A model generated the notes under the pieces. That model did not search any database, was not told the origin of the DNA, and saw only the letters and a program-made list of their open reading frames with translations. Of a stretch of DNA of 64,000 nt, positions 1 to 12,100 are shown piece after piece; the first letter of the stretch is position 1, and the number at the start of each line of letters is the position of its first letter. Origin of the DNA: Manduca sexta. Its lineage: Eukaryota > Arthropoda > Insecta > Lepidoptera > Sphingidae. The translations under genes were made by a program, and so were the position numbers. The stretch is from positions 8,911,116 through 8,975,115 of the forward strand of contig NC_051121.1 of assembly GCF_014839805.1 (NCBI RefSeq), written 5' to 3'.

Positions 1-369
1 ATCAGTAAGTCAAAACAGCCCCAGGTGTTGGTAAAGTTGGCGCGAATCGTAAACTAAAGCGAAATATCGATTTCAAACAGCAGTCATCGAGATGAGTGCT
101 CGTTCCAATCACAATACAATGTTTTTTACTACGAAAGAGCGGCCATTAACTCATTCACTCATTGAGTGAATGGAAAAAGATTTTCACGTAAGTGCCACGC
201 GTTTTAGTTATAGGGTTGATTTGAACTTTTGTGTTTTATATTCTCATTATAAAAGTCTAATTTTAAAGTATTATTATTCGGAATTATATAGATGCAACGC
301 TGAATATTTTAAAAATAATTAAGGAAGTTAAAATAATATGAATACGTAAACATTCTATCATAATATGTG

Positions 370-640
370 ATTGATTTCTTCCTATTTCTATCCGAATTTC
401 TACCACGGCGGCCAATCTCATTGGAGATCAGCCAGATACGCAGGAGATATTATAGTGCACAAGCGTGTGCGCAATACACAGGTGCACTCTGTTCCTTCAC
501 TCTCATATTCTGGTGAGACGGCAATCCGACATGACTGGGGAGAGATCAGACACAGGACCAACGGCTTTACGTGCTTTCCGAGGTACGGGGCTATCACACC
601 ACCAACTTCCTGACTCCGAGCTGCGACTGAGTAATTTTTA
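370..640 (-). repeat. SINE family C, 3' part, minus strand
   Basis: This matches, in reverse, the body of the tRNA-derived element at 9971-10280 and the minus copy at 62685-63020. The shared part includes the stretches around the TGTGCGCAATACACA-type core and a CGAGGTACGGGGCTATCACACC-like end. The open frame at 371-613 is therefore repeat, not a gene. Confidence 0.75.
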
Positions 641-1259
641 AGATGGAAAACATAGCAGTTTATAACTTATATACAAGAGTCCGTCTGAGCTAGTACCGCG
701 ATATTGGCCTCAAGCAGCAATATTTTAAAACTGTTGTATTCTAATTAAAAAAACATTTTAACTAACGTAATTATAGCATTATGACATTTGTCATCAACAT
801 TCTTAGATAACGAATGTTATAGAGTTTTGTCCCTATATTACAATATTTTTTCTTAAGTTTTTTATGAAAAGGGATTAACCATCTTCAAATAAACACTTAA
901 TACAATATCATTAGAGTCTAAATTGAGTCGTCAATCGGACAAGACAATCGTCCCACCCCCACAACTAGCGGGCATATTAGGCGAATGGTTGATTACAAAC
1001 AAGCAATTTGTCTGTCGCCCCCGTGTTACTTATTCTTGTTATGACGTGTGGGGTGGGTTGTACCTAAACTTAATTTATTACGATAAAACTGTTTGTGGTA
1101 ATTTCTCGCATTTTATTTGGTACAATTACTTAATACTAATGTATTTATTTGGGAAAACAGTTTAAAAATAGTATTCGTAAGATAGATTAAGTTCTAAAAA
1201 TACAAGCCAACGGGTATACAATTTATAATTCAAAAGTTTTTCTTTAAAACAATTTTAAT

Positions 1260-1528
1260 TTAAGGTTATAGCTTAAGGTCCATTTTCATACATTTTGTTT
1301 CACCTTTAATCTGGGTAACTAAACAAGTATTGACAAGTAAAGAATTTAAATTCACGTCTAGTTAGTGATTAGTTCTCGCAGTTGAAAGAAAAACGTAAAA
1401 ATAATTAATAATCATGGATATTTCGGCCTTTAAAATTTAATATGACGAAATTTTAAAGGCCGAAATAGTTACCCAGATTAAAGGTGAAACAAAATGTATG
1501 AAAAATGGACCTTAAGCTATAACCTTAA
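1260..1528. mobile_element. TTAA-flanked MITE, copy 1 (269 bp)
   Basis: The ends are TTAAGGTTATAGCTTAAGG and its near-complement CCTTAAGCTATAACCTTAA. They continue into long inverted repeats sharing TTTCACCTTTAATCTGGGTAAC. Related copies lie at 6136-6418, 35871-36138 and 38619-38842. No coding capacity is visible. TTAA at both ends suggests a piggyBac-type target duplication, but the inner termini are not canonical piggyBac ends. Confidence 0.85.
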
Positions 1529-2104
1529 TACTGCATTTATCAATAACGTAGTCAGTTATTTATTAATAAAATAAATATAAATGACAAAAATGGATGTTAC
1601 AGTAAAATAAATGTAAATGAAATATGGACTGCTTAATTAATGATATTAGCTCAGCCTTAGGCTCAGTCAAAACTGAAGCGTTAACACGTAAAGAATGTTC
1701 TCGAAGTGGGCCTCGGAAGGGGTGTTTATTCAGTCTCAAGTGGCAGATAGCAGACAGTGGAACATTTTATTCGCGGAAGCGTATCAAATTAGGTGGATCG
1801 CGCCTTGTCCGGCCGCAGGGCGGCCTGTTCTTGCTAGTACCGGTTTAATTTATGAGCGATAGCGTTTTTATTTTTCTCAATTACCATTATGTTGAATAAT
1901 TGAGAAGTAATAGAAAGCGTTTGTGAAATATACTGGATGACTTTTGGTTTTATTTATAATACAAGGAAATTAGAATAAAAAAATCACTAGTTCTGAGTAC
2001 ACTATAAGGCCTCATCAAAGCCAGATAAACATATCCACGGAACACAAACGCTTACAATAGTCTTATGTCTTTCATGAGAACCTAACTTTACGTTTAACTT
2101 GTGA

Positions 2105-2300
2105 TAAGTTTCGACCGGTAGGGCTGCGGTCAGCCTGTCCGCGGACGGCGGCCGCGCGCGCCGGAGCCCCGCGCGGCCGCCCGTTGAGTGACAGTATCGA
2201 TCTCACATAATCGCGCTCCGCCAATCGGCCCCACCTACGACCGTCGTGTCCGCCCCGATAGCTCCAATTCCGCTTTATCTCCCCGACTTTCTTCAGTCCC
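2105..2300. promoter_or_regulatory. CpG-rich block upstream of the toy homeodomain exon
   Basis: A strongly GC- and CpG-rich stretch, including two GCGGCCGC sites, stands out sharply from the AT-rich intron around it. It lies about 1.9 kb upstream of the first toy exon in the window. It could be an internal promoter or an enhancer; the sequence alone cannot decide. The open frames across it are a by-product of composition. Confidence 0.35.
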
Positions 2301-2859
2301 CTTTGTGCTTATTTTCTCCAATTTTTTCTTCCTCCACTTTTATTTCGTTCCTTATTTTCTTACTACTATTATTTTCTCTTATGTATTTTTCGTGTTTCAT
2401 CCCGCCCCTCGCCGACCTTATTGAGGAAAGGAAAAAGTTTTTTGCCGATCATTTTGTAGGTCGTTATTGGTGGAATTGTGGGTAAGTGCGCTCGTCTAAA
2501 GAATTGATTTTTTTTAATGAATTCTTCCTTTATGCCGCGGACGATAATAAATGAAAACGGTGATTGTTAGAATGGAAATAATATTGGTGTATAATGAGAA
2601 ATGATATTTTTATGTTCGCTCCGTGTTCTGTTTGGTTTATTTGGCTTCTTAATATTTAAAATTAAGTACACGGTAAGGTTATGAATATTTTATTTTATTA
2701 TCAAGACTATTTGAACATATAGAACTAACAAAAACAAATAATTATCATCATAATATTATAAAATACAAAAAAATAAAATAAAAGAAACTGGCCATCAACA
2801 CATTCGATTTAAATTTTCAAATTTCGAACATTTCTAAACCGATCTCATTAGAAACAATG

Positions 2860-3060
2860 TCAGGCAAGGGCGTGTGCACATCGGCACACGCATCGGCGCG
2901 GGCTGACGGCAAGCGATCAATCAAAATTGTCAACCGATTGGAAAGTCCGCCATGTTTCGCCGGGCAAATGTCGCGCATCAATCATGTTTCAAAGTGAAAT
3001 GGAATGTGTCTCGGTCGCGCCACATCAAACGGCGCACTGGTCTCGATGTTCATCTACATA
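2860..3060. promoter_or_regulatory. candidate intronic cis-regulatory block with two ATCAATCA sites
   Basis: A GC-richer island in AT-rich intron carries two copies of ATCAATCA (2916-2923 and 2977-2984), the complement of the TGATTGAT site bound by Pbx/Extradenticle-type homeodomain complexes. Two exact copies 61 bp apart are suggestive only, and no function is shown by sequence. Confidence 0.25.
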
Positions 3061-4168
3061 CAATTGCATCGGCAGATAGTATTAACTGAATCTAGTCTTC
3101 GGATATAATATATTTCTTTCTTTTAACAAAGAAATTAATTTGATCACTTATTGAATTATGGTATTTAATACTTTGTTGAAATTCGTCAATAAATGTCCAT
3201 TAACGTCTTTCTTACAAACAAAATAATCATAAAAATTTTTTACTATAAGGGTCTGTATATCAATATATTTACGGCTAATGTACAACATAACTTTTTTATT
3301 CCCGTATTTATAGTTTCCCGCAAATAACGTCCATTAGGTATATTGCATCAGTCCTGACATCGAAATGTGACAGATTGCATAACAGTCGCGTCATTCAGCG
3401 GGGCTATCCGCCCGTACGGTCATTACTGGGAATCGAACCCCGACTCAAGTGGGCCGACCATAAAGCAAATTAATCAATTAGCCGGAGGCATGTCGACAAC
3501 ATTACGGCGATCGTTTAATTTCGCCCTTACTGAGGGCTGTAAACAACCTGTGTAAGTTGAGCCCGTGTAGGGAGGGAATTGTTACGCGTGGCGGATCAAC
3601 GTAAATGGTTCAGTAATTTTTGTCTGTAATTCCAAGGGTTGTAATTTTGTAGTTCTGCTGACGCATCTGGTTGATAGTCGTCGAGTGCATTTTGCAAGTG
3701 CTTTGTTGATAGTTTGTGATGAAGAGCCCGACCCCTGGCTTTTGAACTTTTTGTTAGAGTTAAACACTGTGGAACAAGTACCCAGCTCTGATATATGATA
3801 GCTGCATTTAACAGTTATAATGGATGAAATACATTTTAAAATATGGCTTGTCAGTTTTGCATTGCTCTTTAATATTTTTTAGGATTGTGAGCATGTAATT
3901 TTATTTTAGGTAGACGGTGTCATTTAAATTAGGACTTACAAAACAACTTTACTTCAGCATTTATTAATTTTAAATTATTTAAATTTACAATTTTAATTTA
4001 GCATATTAATTTTAATACTAATAAGTGTAATTTTTCTCAACTAGTAACACCTATTTTGCGAATAATTAGATCGAAAATTTTTATGAATAGCTAAGACCAA
4101 ACAACAACAATATTTATTTTGAAAATAAAACGAATCACTATTATGAGTAGTTATTTATTTAATTATAG

Positions 4169-4349
4169 AGAATATTAATAGAGATGGGTTTCACAGCAGA
4201 TCCCCTGCAATCGGAGGCTGGTTCGGACGGCAACAGCGAGCACGCGTCATCAGGAGATGAGGACTCGCAGATGAGACTTCGGCTAAAGCGGAAGCTGCAG
4301 AGGAACAGGACCTCCTTCACCAACGACCAGATAGACAGCCTGGAGAAAG
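4169..4349 (+). CDS. toy: toy exon: linker end and homeodomain helix 1
   Basis: The acceptor TTATAG ends at 4168, and the exon closes with GAGAAAG before GTGAGG (phase 1). The frame reads an acidic linker ([19 protein letters not shown]) and then the start of the homeodomain, [18 protein letters not shown], which is homeodomain residues 1-18. The exact 5' edge is uncertain because a second AG follows at 4180-4181. An in-frame ATG at 4184, directly after an in-frame TAG at 4166-4168, could also begin a form without the paired domain. Confidence 0.93.
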
Positions 4350-4662
4350 GTGAGGATGGGTAGTCCCTCTGTAGTCGGTCCCTCATGATAGAGGATCGTG
4401 GTTGTCATTGGAGGTACCGCATTAAGAGCGGATTATTTGACACCAGTTTCTGTTCATCGCATCTTCTAATTTGTGGTACTTGGAGGCAGACGAGTCTTTA
4501 ATCTGGTCTCTCCATCGGGTATAGTAACAACCCTTCAATTAATTGTAACGACTTAAAATCTGTCGATCACCTACCAAATTGCTATTTCATATTACAAGTT
4601 TATTCTATTTGTACGCCTTTTTGAGGTTTTTTCCTTTTAAAACCTTAATTATTTAACCTAAA

Positions 4663-4900
4663 TAGCTGGCGTAGCTGTATTTCGTGTATGACTATAGCTC
4701 CGAGGTCTTGGGTTCGAGGCCCGGGCAAAGCTATATTGGGTTGGTCTACTCAGTATCAGCCCGGAGTCTGTATTTGTGCCGGATATGGCGATAGGCTCGC
4801 CACCTATCACATCATGAGACGGAACAAACATGTCGAAGTGAGTGCCTTGGTAACACCTCTGCCCACTCCTTCGTGGATAAAGTCGTGATATGTGTGTTTA
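4663..4900 (+). repeat. SINE family B, degenerate copy
   Basis: It carries a tRNA-like head with a B box (GGGTTCGAGGCCCG), followed by the family body CAGTATCAGCCCGGAGTCTG and GGCGATAGGCTCGCC. It is clearly related to 12101-12361 and 63097-63353 but more diverged. Confidence 0.85.
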
Positions 4901-5418
4901 ACTTGAAATTAATTCCGAATTAAAACACTGGAATTTGAAAATCCAAATTAATAATTATTCAATCAAAGTCAATATGTTTAAACTCCGATAATTTTAGTTT
5001 TTCTCACAAATCGTATTCTAAATTACCTATTTCCATCCACATTCACCAATCACATAAACCGACCTATAACTGAACACCAAATTCCCACATCTAAACAGAA
5101 GCCAGCATTATTTTCACACGGACAATAAATCCAAGGCTCCCTAGAGACTTCATAAGCCTATTTCCGAATGTCCCTTCCATCTTATTTATTGTTTGCTTTA
5201 CACGGTTATTAGTAAATAAATAAATATTGTCCCCCGATATTTGCGCAGCACTCGGAGCCGTCCGAGGTCCAATTACGTACCGTTAATCTTTCTTTTCGCT
5301 GTTTGTTTGTTTGGCTGTTGTATTGACTTATTAGTTGATTTATCGTTTATTAGTTTTAGGTGAAATTTTATTGGAATAAAGATGTTTTTAAGCGTAATTA
5401 AAATATGTTGAAATAATA

Positions 5419-5633
5419 AGGTCCAGGGCTCTTATTCCGTCTACGGGGGTATATCCATCTTTATGTAATTTCGGACGTTCTAATTGAAGGACAGCTTTGA
5501 TAGCCATGTAGGTAGGTAAATATGGAATTTCTTTACTTACTTACTTATACGGCTATCGAGGCTGTCTTTCGAACAAAACGCCCGTAATTGCAAAAATATG
5601 GATTCGCCTCTATAGACTAGCTCCCCTTGACCT
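5419..5633. mobile_element. palindromic foldback MITE, copy 1
   Basis: This element, about 215 bp, is a near-complete inverted repeat: AAGGTCCAGGGCTCTTATTCCGTC at the left pairs with the complement of the right end ...CTAGCTCCCCTTGACCTTA. The central arms contain GATAGCC and GGCTATC. A better-preserved copy lies at 23911-24127. It is non-coding. Confidence 0.8.
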
Positions 5634-5832
5634 TAAATTACTTAATAGTTGAATACTAAACATGCCGTAGTAACATTACATTACTAGATTATAATATGTG
5701 TCCATAAAATTGGCGTCATGTCAGTTATCTCAAAGAGCTTTATACCTAAATCTTAATTCTCAAACACGTTACATTATACTAGCTCTGTTTTGGCTCTGTT
5801 AAATATATTTTTTTGATATTTTTGTCCTTGAT

Positions 5833-5880
5833 ACTAACAAATTGCATGTATACAGACTTCGAGAGCACAATACTGGCTTT
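5833..5880 (+). pseudogene. decayed duplicate of the toy homeodomain exon start
   Basis: The 48 bp match the intron end and exon start at 5943-5990 exactly 110 bp further on. Both read ACTAACAAATT, then CATGT, TACAG and TTCGAGAG, with a few mismatches. If its acceptor at 5855 were used, the frame would read DFESTILALF and stop, truncating the homeodomain. Confidence 0.7.
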
Positions 5881-5937
5881 GTTTTAACTTTTGCATAATT
5901 TTTTGATTATTTTATATTATATTATATATTTTCGTAG

Positions 5938-6054
<117 letters not shown>

Positions 6055-6135
6055 TAACATCCAGTTTACACCGCGGTAAGGTGGCTAACTACAACTCACT
6101 TCTAACCAACAACAGATATTAAGACTCGTTTATAC

Positions 6136-6418
6136 TTAAGGTTATAGCTCAAGGTCCATTTTCATACATTTTGTTTCACCTTTAATCTGGGTAACTAAAC
6201 AAGTATTGGCAAGTAAAGAATTTAAAATTTCGTCATATTAAATTTTAAAGGCCGAAATATCCATGATTATTAATTATTTTTACGTTTTTCTTTCAACTGC
6301 GAGAACTAATCACTAACTAGACGTGAATTTAAATTCTTTACTTGCCAATACTTGTTTAGTTACCCAGATTAAAGGTGAAACAAAATGTATGAAAATGGAC
6401 CTTGAGGTATCGCCTTAA
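6136..6418. mobile_element. TTAA-flanked MITE, copy 2 (283 bp)
   Basis: It starts TTAAGGTTATAGCTCAAGG and ends CCTTGAGGTATCGCCTTAA. It has the same family core as copy 1, but the asymmetric centre (the part with the GAAATATCCATGATTATTAA motif) is inverted relative to copy 1. Only 88 bp separate it from the upstream homeodomain exon. Confidence 0.85.
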
Positions 6419-6434
6419 CTACTGTATTTTAATA

Positions 6435-6768
6435 GCGGCGATAGCCTAGTTGGGTGTGGAACGGACTGCCGAGACGAATGTCCGCAGGTTCAAATCCCAA
6501 GGGCACACACCTCTGACTTTTCTAAAAAATCATGTGTGTATTCTTTGTGAATTTATCGTTCGCTTTAACGGTGAAGGAAAACATCGTGAGGAAACCTGCA
6601 CATCTGAGAAGTTCTCCATAGGAATTTCGAAGGTGTGTGAAGTCTACCAATCCGTACTAGGCCAGCGTGGTGGACTAAGGCCTAATCCCTCTCAGTAGTA
6701 GAGGAGGCCCGTGCTCAGCAGTGGGCAAGTATATAATACAGGGCTGATATTATTATTATTATTATTAC
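6435..6768 (+). repeat. SINE family A (tRNA-derived), full copy
   Basis: It begins GCGGCGATAGCCTAGTTGGG, has a tRNA-type B box (GGTTCAAATCCC) and the body GTGAAGGAAAACATCGTGAG, and ends in an ATT microsatellite. This resembles the HaSE-type SINEs common in moths (from memory). Other copies are at 9309-9627 (minus) and 26723-26967. Confidence 0.9.
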
Positions 6769-7399
6769 TGTATTTTTGGTGTTCATTTTTTGGTTATCAT
6801 ATTTCTGAATATAGTTCTTGTTCGTGATGAATGGGTACTAGTTGCATCTCTGACTACACTTTAGAGATAAAATAAAGACACATATTAATACTTATACTTA
6901 ACTACTGTAATTGTTGGTGTCAATTTCGACGTTATTATATTTCTGAATTATTTTTGTCATGATGAATGCTGGTGGCATCTCTGCCTACCCTTTAGAACTA
7001 AAGGCGTAAGTGTATATTAGTTTTTGTAACAGAATTGGAGTCTGGAATTGTGCTCTAAATATAAATAAATTCGAGTGGCTAAGAGTGAAAATTTTAATAA
7101 TGTGACCCAATGCAAAAACAATGCTTCAGTTAACACATCGCGACCAACTTAACAGAAATGTAAAAATTAAGACAGACGTAAATAAACCTAAAAGGGAAGC
7201 CGGTAGGAATCTAATTTTATAGACGCTTCGCCACTGATAGATTCGCTCTCTATTATAAAGGAATATAAAGCTTGTAAACATTTTTATATACCTCTGCCGG
7301 TCCTCGAAGAAAGGCGTGATTGGCCCATTGCATTAGAAGTATTTTTAATAATAATACTAAGTCTTTTTTCAAACAAATTAAATAGTTAAAGAATTAGAT

Positions 7400-7545
7400 A
7401 AATTAGTTTGTGTCCAAAGTTCTTTGTCTGATTGCTTCCCTTTAGCAAAGGCCTTCTCCATTTGTTTCCATAAAGTTCTATTGCCAGCTGTCTTCATCCA
7501 TGCATCTGCAATTGCCTTGACTTCATCCACCCATCTGCACAGATT
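7400..7545 (-). mobile_element. LINE (RTE-like) 3' coding fragment
   Basis: The minus strand reads CRWVDEVKAIADAWMKTAGN followed by RTLWKQMEKAF, typical of the C-terminal end of lepidopteran RTE-type LINE reverse-transcriptase proteins. It is short and isolated: a 5'-truncated relic. Confidence 0.65.
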
Positions 7546-9308
7546 AGAAGTATTATGAAATGTTAATTATCATAATAAAGTGTTAGTAATTCAAGAATCT
7601 CAGTCGCACTTTAACAAAGCGTGAAGGATTCAGTGATTGCATCTGAAGCCGATATCAATTACATGAGGTGAGAGAGGTGTAACTGTTAATACAAACATTA
7701 TCTCGTTTACATTGTATAGATACTTCTGTCTGGGTAGGGTACTCTTGCAGTCCTGGATTTACAGGTTAGTTTCATATGGGATAAATAAAAATGTAGAGTT
7801 TTGAATTTTCATGCGGACGGTACCATAAGCAATACTCAACTTAAAAGATTTAAGTGAAACTGATAATGTGGATCACATAGTTTGCGCTGAGAACGAACCC
7901 ACATCCCTTCGATTTACTGGTACATAACAGCTGTCGGAGGCCGAAATAAATTCAAAACTTAATTTACTGGAAACTGAGCAACGTTGCAACATCAGCAGGA
8001 AAATCGATAAACCTTTCAAAAGTTTCATATTATAACAATACAGTTTGCGCCACATTGCTCCATACTTAATTTATTCCATTTATATAAAAACCAACTAAAA
8101 TTGAACAAGGGCGTGTTTTAATAAAAGAGAATGCGTTCATAAGGACCTGTTTACACTGTCTGTTGACATAGGCGCGGCCACCGCGTGGATATGCGTCTTC
8201 GGCAAACACAGTAAAAAAACAAGGGCAATATCGAACGCAGCCGAGCACACACATATGTATATTCATTACATAGATTAAACAAACACGGCGCTATAGATAT
8301 ATTCCCGCCTTTATTTTTGTTGCATGTAATTTTTGCTCGGGCAACATTTGCGAATGTTTGCTTTGCATTAATTTTGGTTAATTGATGTGTCGGCTAAAAA
8401 TTATTCATAAAAATGTTTAATATGGATCACATTTTCAGTGCGGAATGGCAAATGTTTGTTATGTTTGCGAACTTTAATTTCATTTCATCGCAGTGTAACG
8501 TAAATTCTCATTATTTTTTAAGTGGCCGGTATTGGCTGTTTATTTACCTGGGTTTTGTACATTTGAACTTTGCTTATATATTTTAATTCATTGAGAACTT
8601 TTAACAAATAATACGTTTATCTGGCAATGTTTATAGAAGTCGATTGACATTGCTATAACAAAAAAAAAACCTAATTTATTTATTAAAATCCATGCAAAAA
8701 CATTACCAATATAACAATACCTTATAAATTTTAAGTGATTAACGGATTCGAAATTCAAACTTAGATCGTGTTCGTAAACTGAACTATACTTACATTAAAA
8801 GCCGCCACAACCCTCTTTTATTTTAAATTCATACATCATTAGTGTTGTTGGCAACAGTTTAAAGCACAATTTATCACATCGAGTGTTGTAATGGCCCGCA
8901 GTGATTCCACTGCAAGTTTTAACACTTACCGTCGATTCGAGATAATCGAATTTGTTCTCTTTTTGCTATGTCATTGGATTTTTTTGTAGAATTTAACGAA
9001 GGGTCAAACGTGGTAAACTATTGCTAATAATTAGGCTTAATTTATGTAGTGTCGTTAATGTTTAAGACACAGAGTTACGGAGTTCTTGGGTCTTTGGAAT
9101 TTCGCTGGTCATGCAAGAGCAAAGTTATCAGTTAGGTTTTATAGGAATTTATCTCTGTGTATTTGCATTCGTGCTGTAGACTAAACTGTCTACAGTATAA
9201 TTCTACCACTAACAAGTATCTTCATACTAGACTTCGACTAAATTAAACATATGATATTCAGGTAGAAACCATTTGCATTTCTATATTCGTTCTATTAAAT
9301 ACATAATA

Positions 9309-9627
9309 TATTATATTAGCCCTGTATAATATACTGTCCCACTGCTGGGCACGGGCCTCCTCTACTACTATGAGAGTTAAGGTATAGATAGTCCACCACG
9401 TTGTCCTAGTGCGGATTGGTAGACTTCAAACACCCTCAAAAATGTTATAGAGAACTTTTCAGGTATGCAGGTGACTTCACGATGTTTTTCTTCACCGTTA
9501 AAGCAAGCGATAATTAACAAAGAATACACACATAACTTTAGAAAAATTAGAGGTGCCCCCTTGGGTTTTGAACCTGCGGACATTCGTCTCGGCAGTCCGT
9601 TCCTCTCCCAACTAGGCTATTGTCGCT
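9309..9627 (-). repeat. SINE family A, minus strand
   Basis: This is a reverse copy of the element at 6435-6768, with the ATT-rich tail at the left and the head AGCGACAATAGCCTAGTTGG at the right. The open frame inside it is not a gene. Confidence 0.88.
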
Positions 9628-9970
9628 TTGTTCACTAAATATTTTAAATTATAATTACACAGAGATTACTAGAAATTCTTTATCTATGATTTAGTATCAA
9701 TAAGTATATGACAACCGAATGCTATTAGGAATGTTGGATTTAGATCTTTATCCTTAAACTGTATATATGATGCCTAGGCAACTCGAAGTGCCTAAACAGT
9801 GACCTCATTTAGCATGACCATGCAATCTTCATACTGAAAGTCTTCTTGTTCGGATAAAATGGCAAAAAGACAAGGCTTTGCACCGACAGAATTGACATTC
9901 TTCTCTACGTAATTTTATAAATACAAATGAATATTGTAGGCATTGTTAGGTTTAATACGTATTCTATCGA

Positions 9971-10280
9971 CTGCCTCGGAGGCGTCGTTGTAATTATGCA
10001 CGGTAAGTACGACTACTACGCTGAGGTCCTGGGTTCGAATCCCGGGTCGTGCCAAATTATTGTGAGTTTTGCCAACTTAAAAAAATAACTCAGTTTCAGT
10101 TCGGAGTTAGGAAGTTGGCGGTGTGATACCCCTGTGCCTCGGAAAGCACGTAAAGCCGTTGGTCCTGCCTGATCTCTCCGGTCATGGATTACCGTCTCAC
10201 CGGACTATGAGAGTGAAGGAACTTAGGGTGCACCTGTGTATTGCACTTGTGCACTATAATAAGACTCTGGGATGGTTATA
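9971..10280 (+). repeat. SINE family C, full copy
   Basis: It has a tRNA-like head (CTGCCTCGGAGGCG, B box GGGTTCGAATCCC) and a long body shared with 370-640 and 62685-63020. The open frame at 10123-10428 falls largely within it and is not a gene. Confidence 0.85.
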
Positions 10281-11168
10281 CTTTCTATCTCGGAAAATAT
10301 ACAGCGGGACTTTTATTCCGAATAACTCCTTACGCAGGCGAAGCCGCGAGCAAAAACTAGTAGATATATATAAAACAAAAATGGGTACTGATATAACGTT
10401 ATATACTACGTTGGCAGTAGATATTTAAATATGTCGATTTAAGTTTGCTAAGAAAGATCCTACCATTCATACCTCAGATCACAAGAATTCCAAGCGAAAA
10501 ACACCATCAGTAAAAATTAAACAATATTTTTACACGAAGAAAATTAAAAGGCGGGAAACGGTCCTATATATTCATGTAAAAACCACTTTGACGTCTATAT
10601 ACAGTGGTGTAAAGCTGAATTCAGCTCGCAGTGATGTTGAATTAGGCAGCTGGGAGTAGCATGAACATCATTTGGTATTCCAGTGGACGTTGCCACGTGT
10701 CGTGAGTTCAAGACTCCGACACGGATTTAATGATCTTGACTTCTTTGTGGTTCGTAGTTTTGTAGGAAATGTGAGGGAGTTGAGTTGGCTATGCTATTGT
10801 AAAATGTGAACCATAGATAAAATAAATTAGCAACTAATTTACATTTACACAATCCATGTCTAACTACATAGATTCGATTTAAAATATAGAAACTATAAAT
10901 GACAATGTTCTTGATCATTTATTAGGTACATTTTTATTTCACACATTCATTCTTTGTTAAGCTGCAAATACCTAGAAGTATTGTTACACAATTGTAACAA
11001 CGAAAAAAGAAATAAATCCAAGTTACAAAAACGAATTGTAACACAATGTCGGAGGAATATTAAAATTATCCATAATATTTTCTCCAAAGTTATAGTCATA
11101 ATATGAAGAGGGGTGAGGTATTGATCCCCGAGCCTACAGGAAGCGGGGGCGCGTTTCCGCCGCGAGGA

Positions 11169-11188
11169 GGGGGGGGGGGGGGGGGGGG
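11169..11188 (+). repeat. poly(G) run of 20
   Basis: Twenty consecutive G follow a GC-rich lead (GCGGGGGCGCG). It is a likely G-quadruplex former, and its length in the assembly is probably unreliable. It lies inside an open frame that has no other coding support. Confidence 0.95.
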
Positions 11189-11545
11189 TTTTGAAAAATT
11201 GGCACCCACAACGTACAAACGTTTACGGGCCGATGCACACGGTTTTGAAGTCTACACCCTTGTAATAAGCCGCGCCGAGAGATTCTTTGAAAAAGTACCG
11301 AGATTTTGTGGTGTTAGAATGGTGCTCAGATTTATCGTGTTTTTCTGTTTTTGTACTATTTGATGAATGGCGGGCTTTGGACGTAAATATTTTCGATGAT
11401 TTACATTATTCGATCGCTATTTATCTTTCAGTTTACATGAACATGCTTTATCCTGTACTGGATTAAAAAAATAAAATCTTTTTTCAATATCAAGTGTTTC
11501 TGCAATGTAGGTATGAAAAAGAAAATGTGGAAACATATTACATAC

Positions 11546-11690
11546 AATATTGAGATACAACAATATTAGCCAATCACAACGGCCCTGTGTCTACGCACTG
11601 CGAAGGCTGCCATTCTGTCAGCACTGAGAAACAGACTTGTTATCACAGTTTTACTCCGTCCTTAGATAAAAAACTTCTAGAATAAGGGGG
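11546..11690. mobile_element. MITE family E, partial copy
   Basis: It shares CAATCACAACGGCC, CGCACTGCGAAGGC and CAGCACTGAGAAACAGA with 16685-16837, 39380-39549 and 44375-44644. The right end reads CTAGAATAAGGGGG; the left terminus is degraded. Confidence 0.75.
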
Positions 11691-12100
11691 AAAGACTTTA
11701 CCATATTACATTCTGTATTCAAAATTATATTTTCTTTTAATTATTTTATTCCAATATAAGATTTTATTACATATTTTTACTAAACTCAAAGCTAATTTCA
11801 TAAGTACAATGTATTTTGTCATGCACATAATACGAGCGTGGACACAATATTGTGACATTGAGCTGCGTAAAACGGAACGCACTCCCGGAAGCGGCGCTCA
11901 CGTGCGCGTCACTTCCGGTGCCGGCTGTCATGGCGTTAGTAATATGGCGCTCGAAACCTTTCCGTGCTCAGTAATATTAGAGATTTGGGAATACAATTTT
12001 GTGTTCCTTATGAGTTTTGGGTTACAGATTTACAAATAAAACTTAACAAAAATATTACTAGTGTGAATATTTTATAACTAAACTAACTGTTTAATATTTC

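Larger units (their letters stand above)
1..4168 (+). other. toy intron / upstream non-coding region
   Basis: No exon is recognised before the toy exon at 4169. The paired domain and most of the paired-to-homeodomain linker are not here and must lie upstream of the window. The stretch is AT-rich, with a SINE fragment (370-640), a MITE (1260-1528), a CpG-rich block (2105-2300) and a second GC-richer block (2860-3060). The remaining sequence shows nothing I can name. Confidence 0.7.

Noticed and set aside
1..10. Possible exon end at the window edge (ATCA before GTAAGTC)
   Set aside because: Four bases cannot be assigned to any protein; the donor match alone is not evidence.
10123..10428. 101-residue open frame
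   Set aside because: Lies almost entirely within SINE family C; the same sequence occurs in reverse at 370-640 and 62685-63020.
11103..11363. 86-residue open frame with a glycine run
   Set aside because: The glycines come only from the poly-G tract; nothing else is protein-like.
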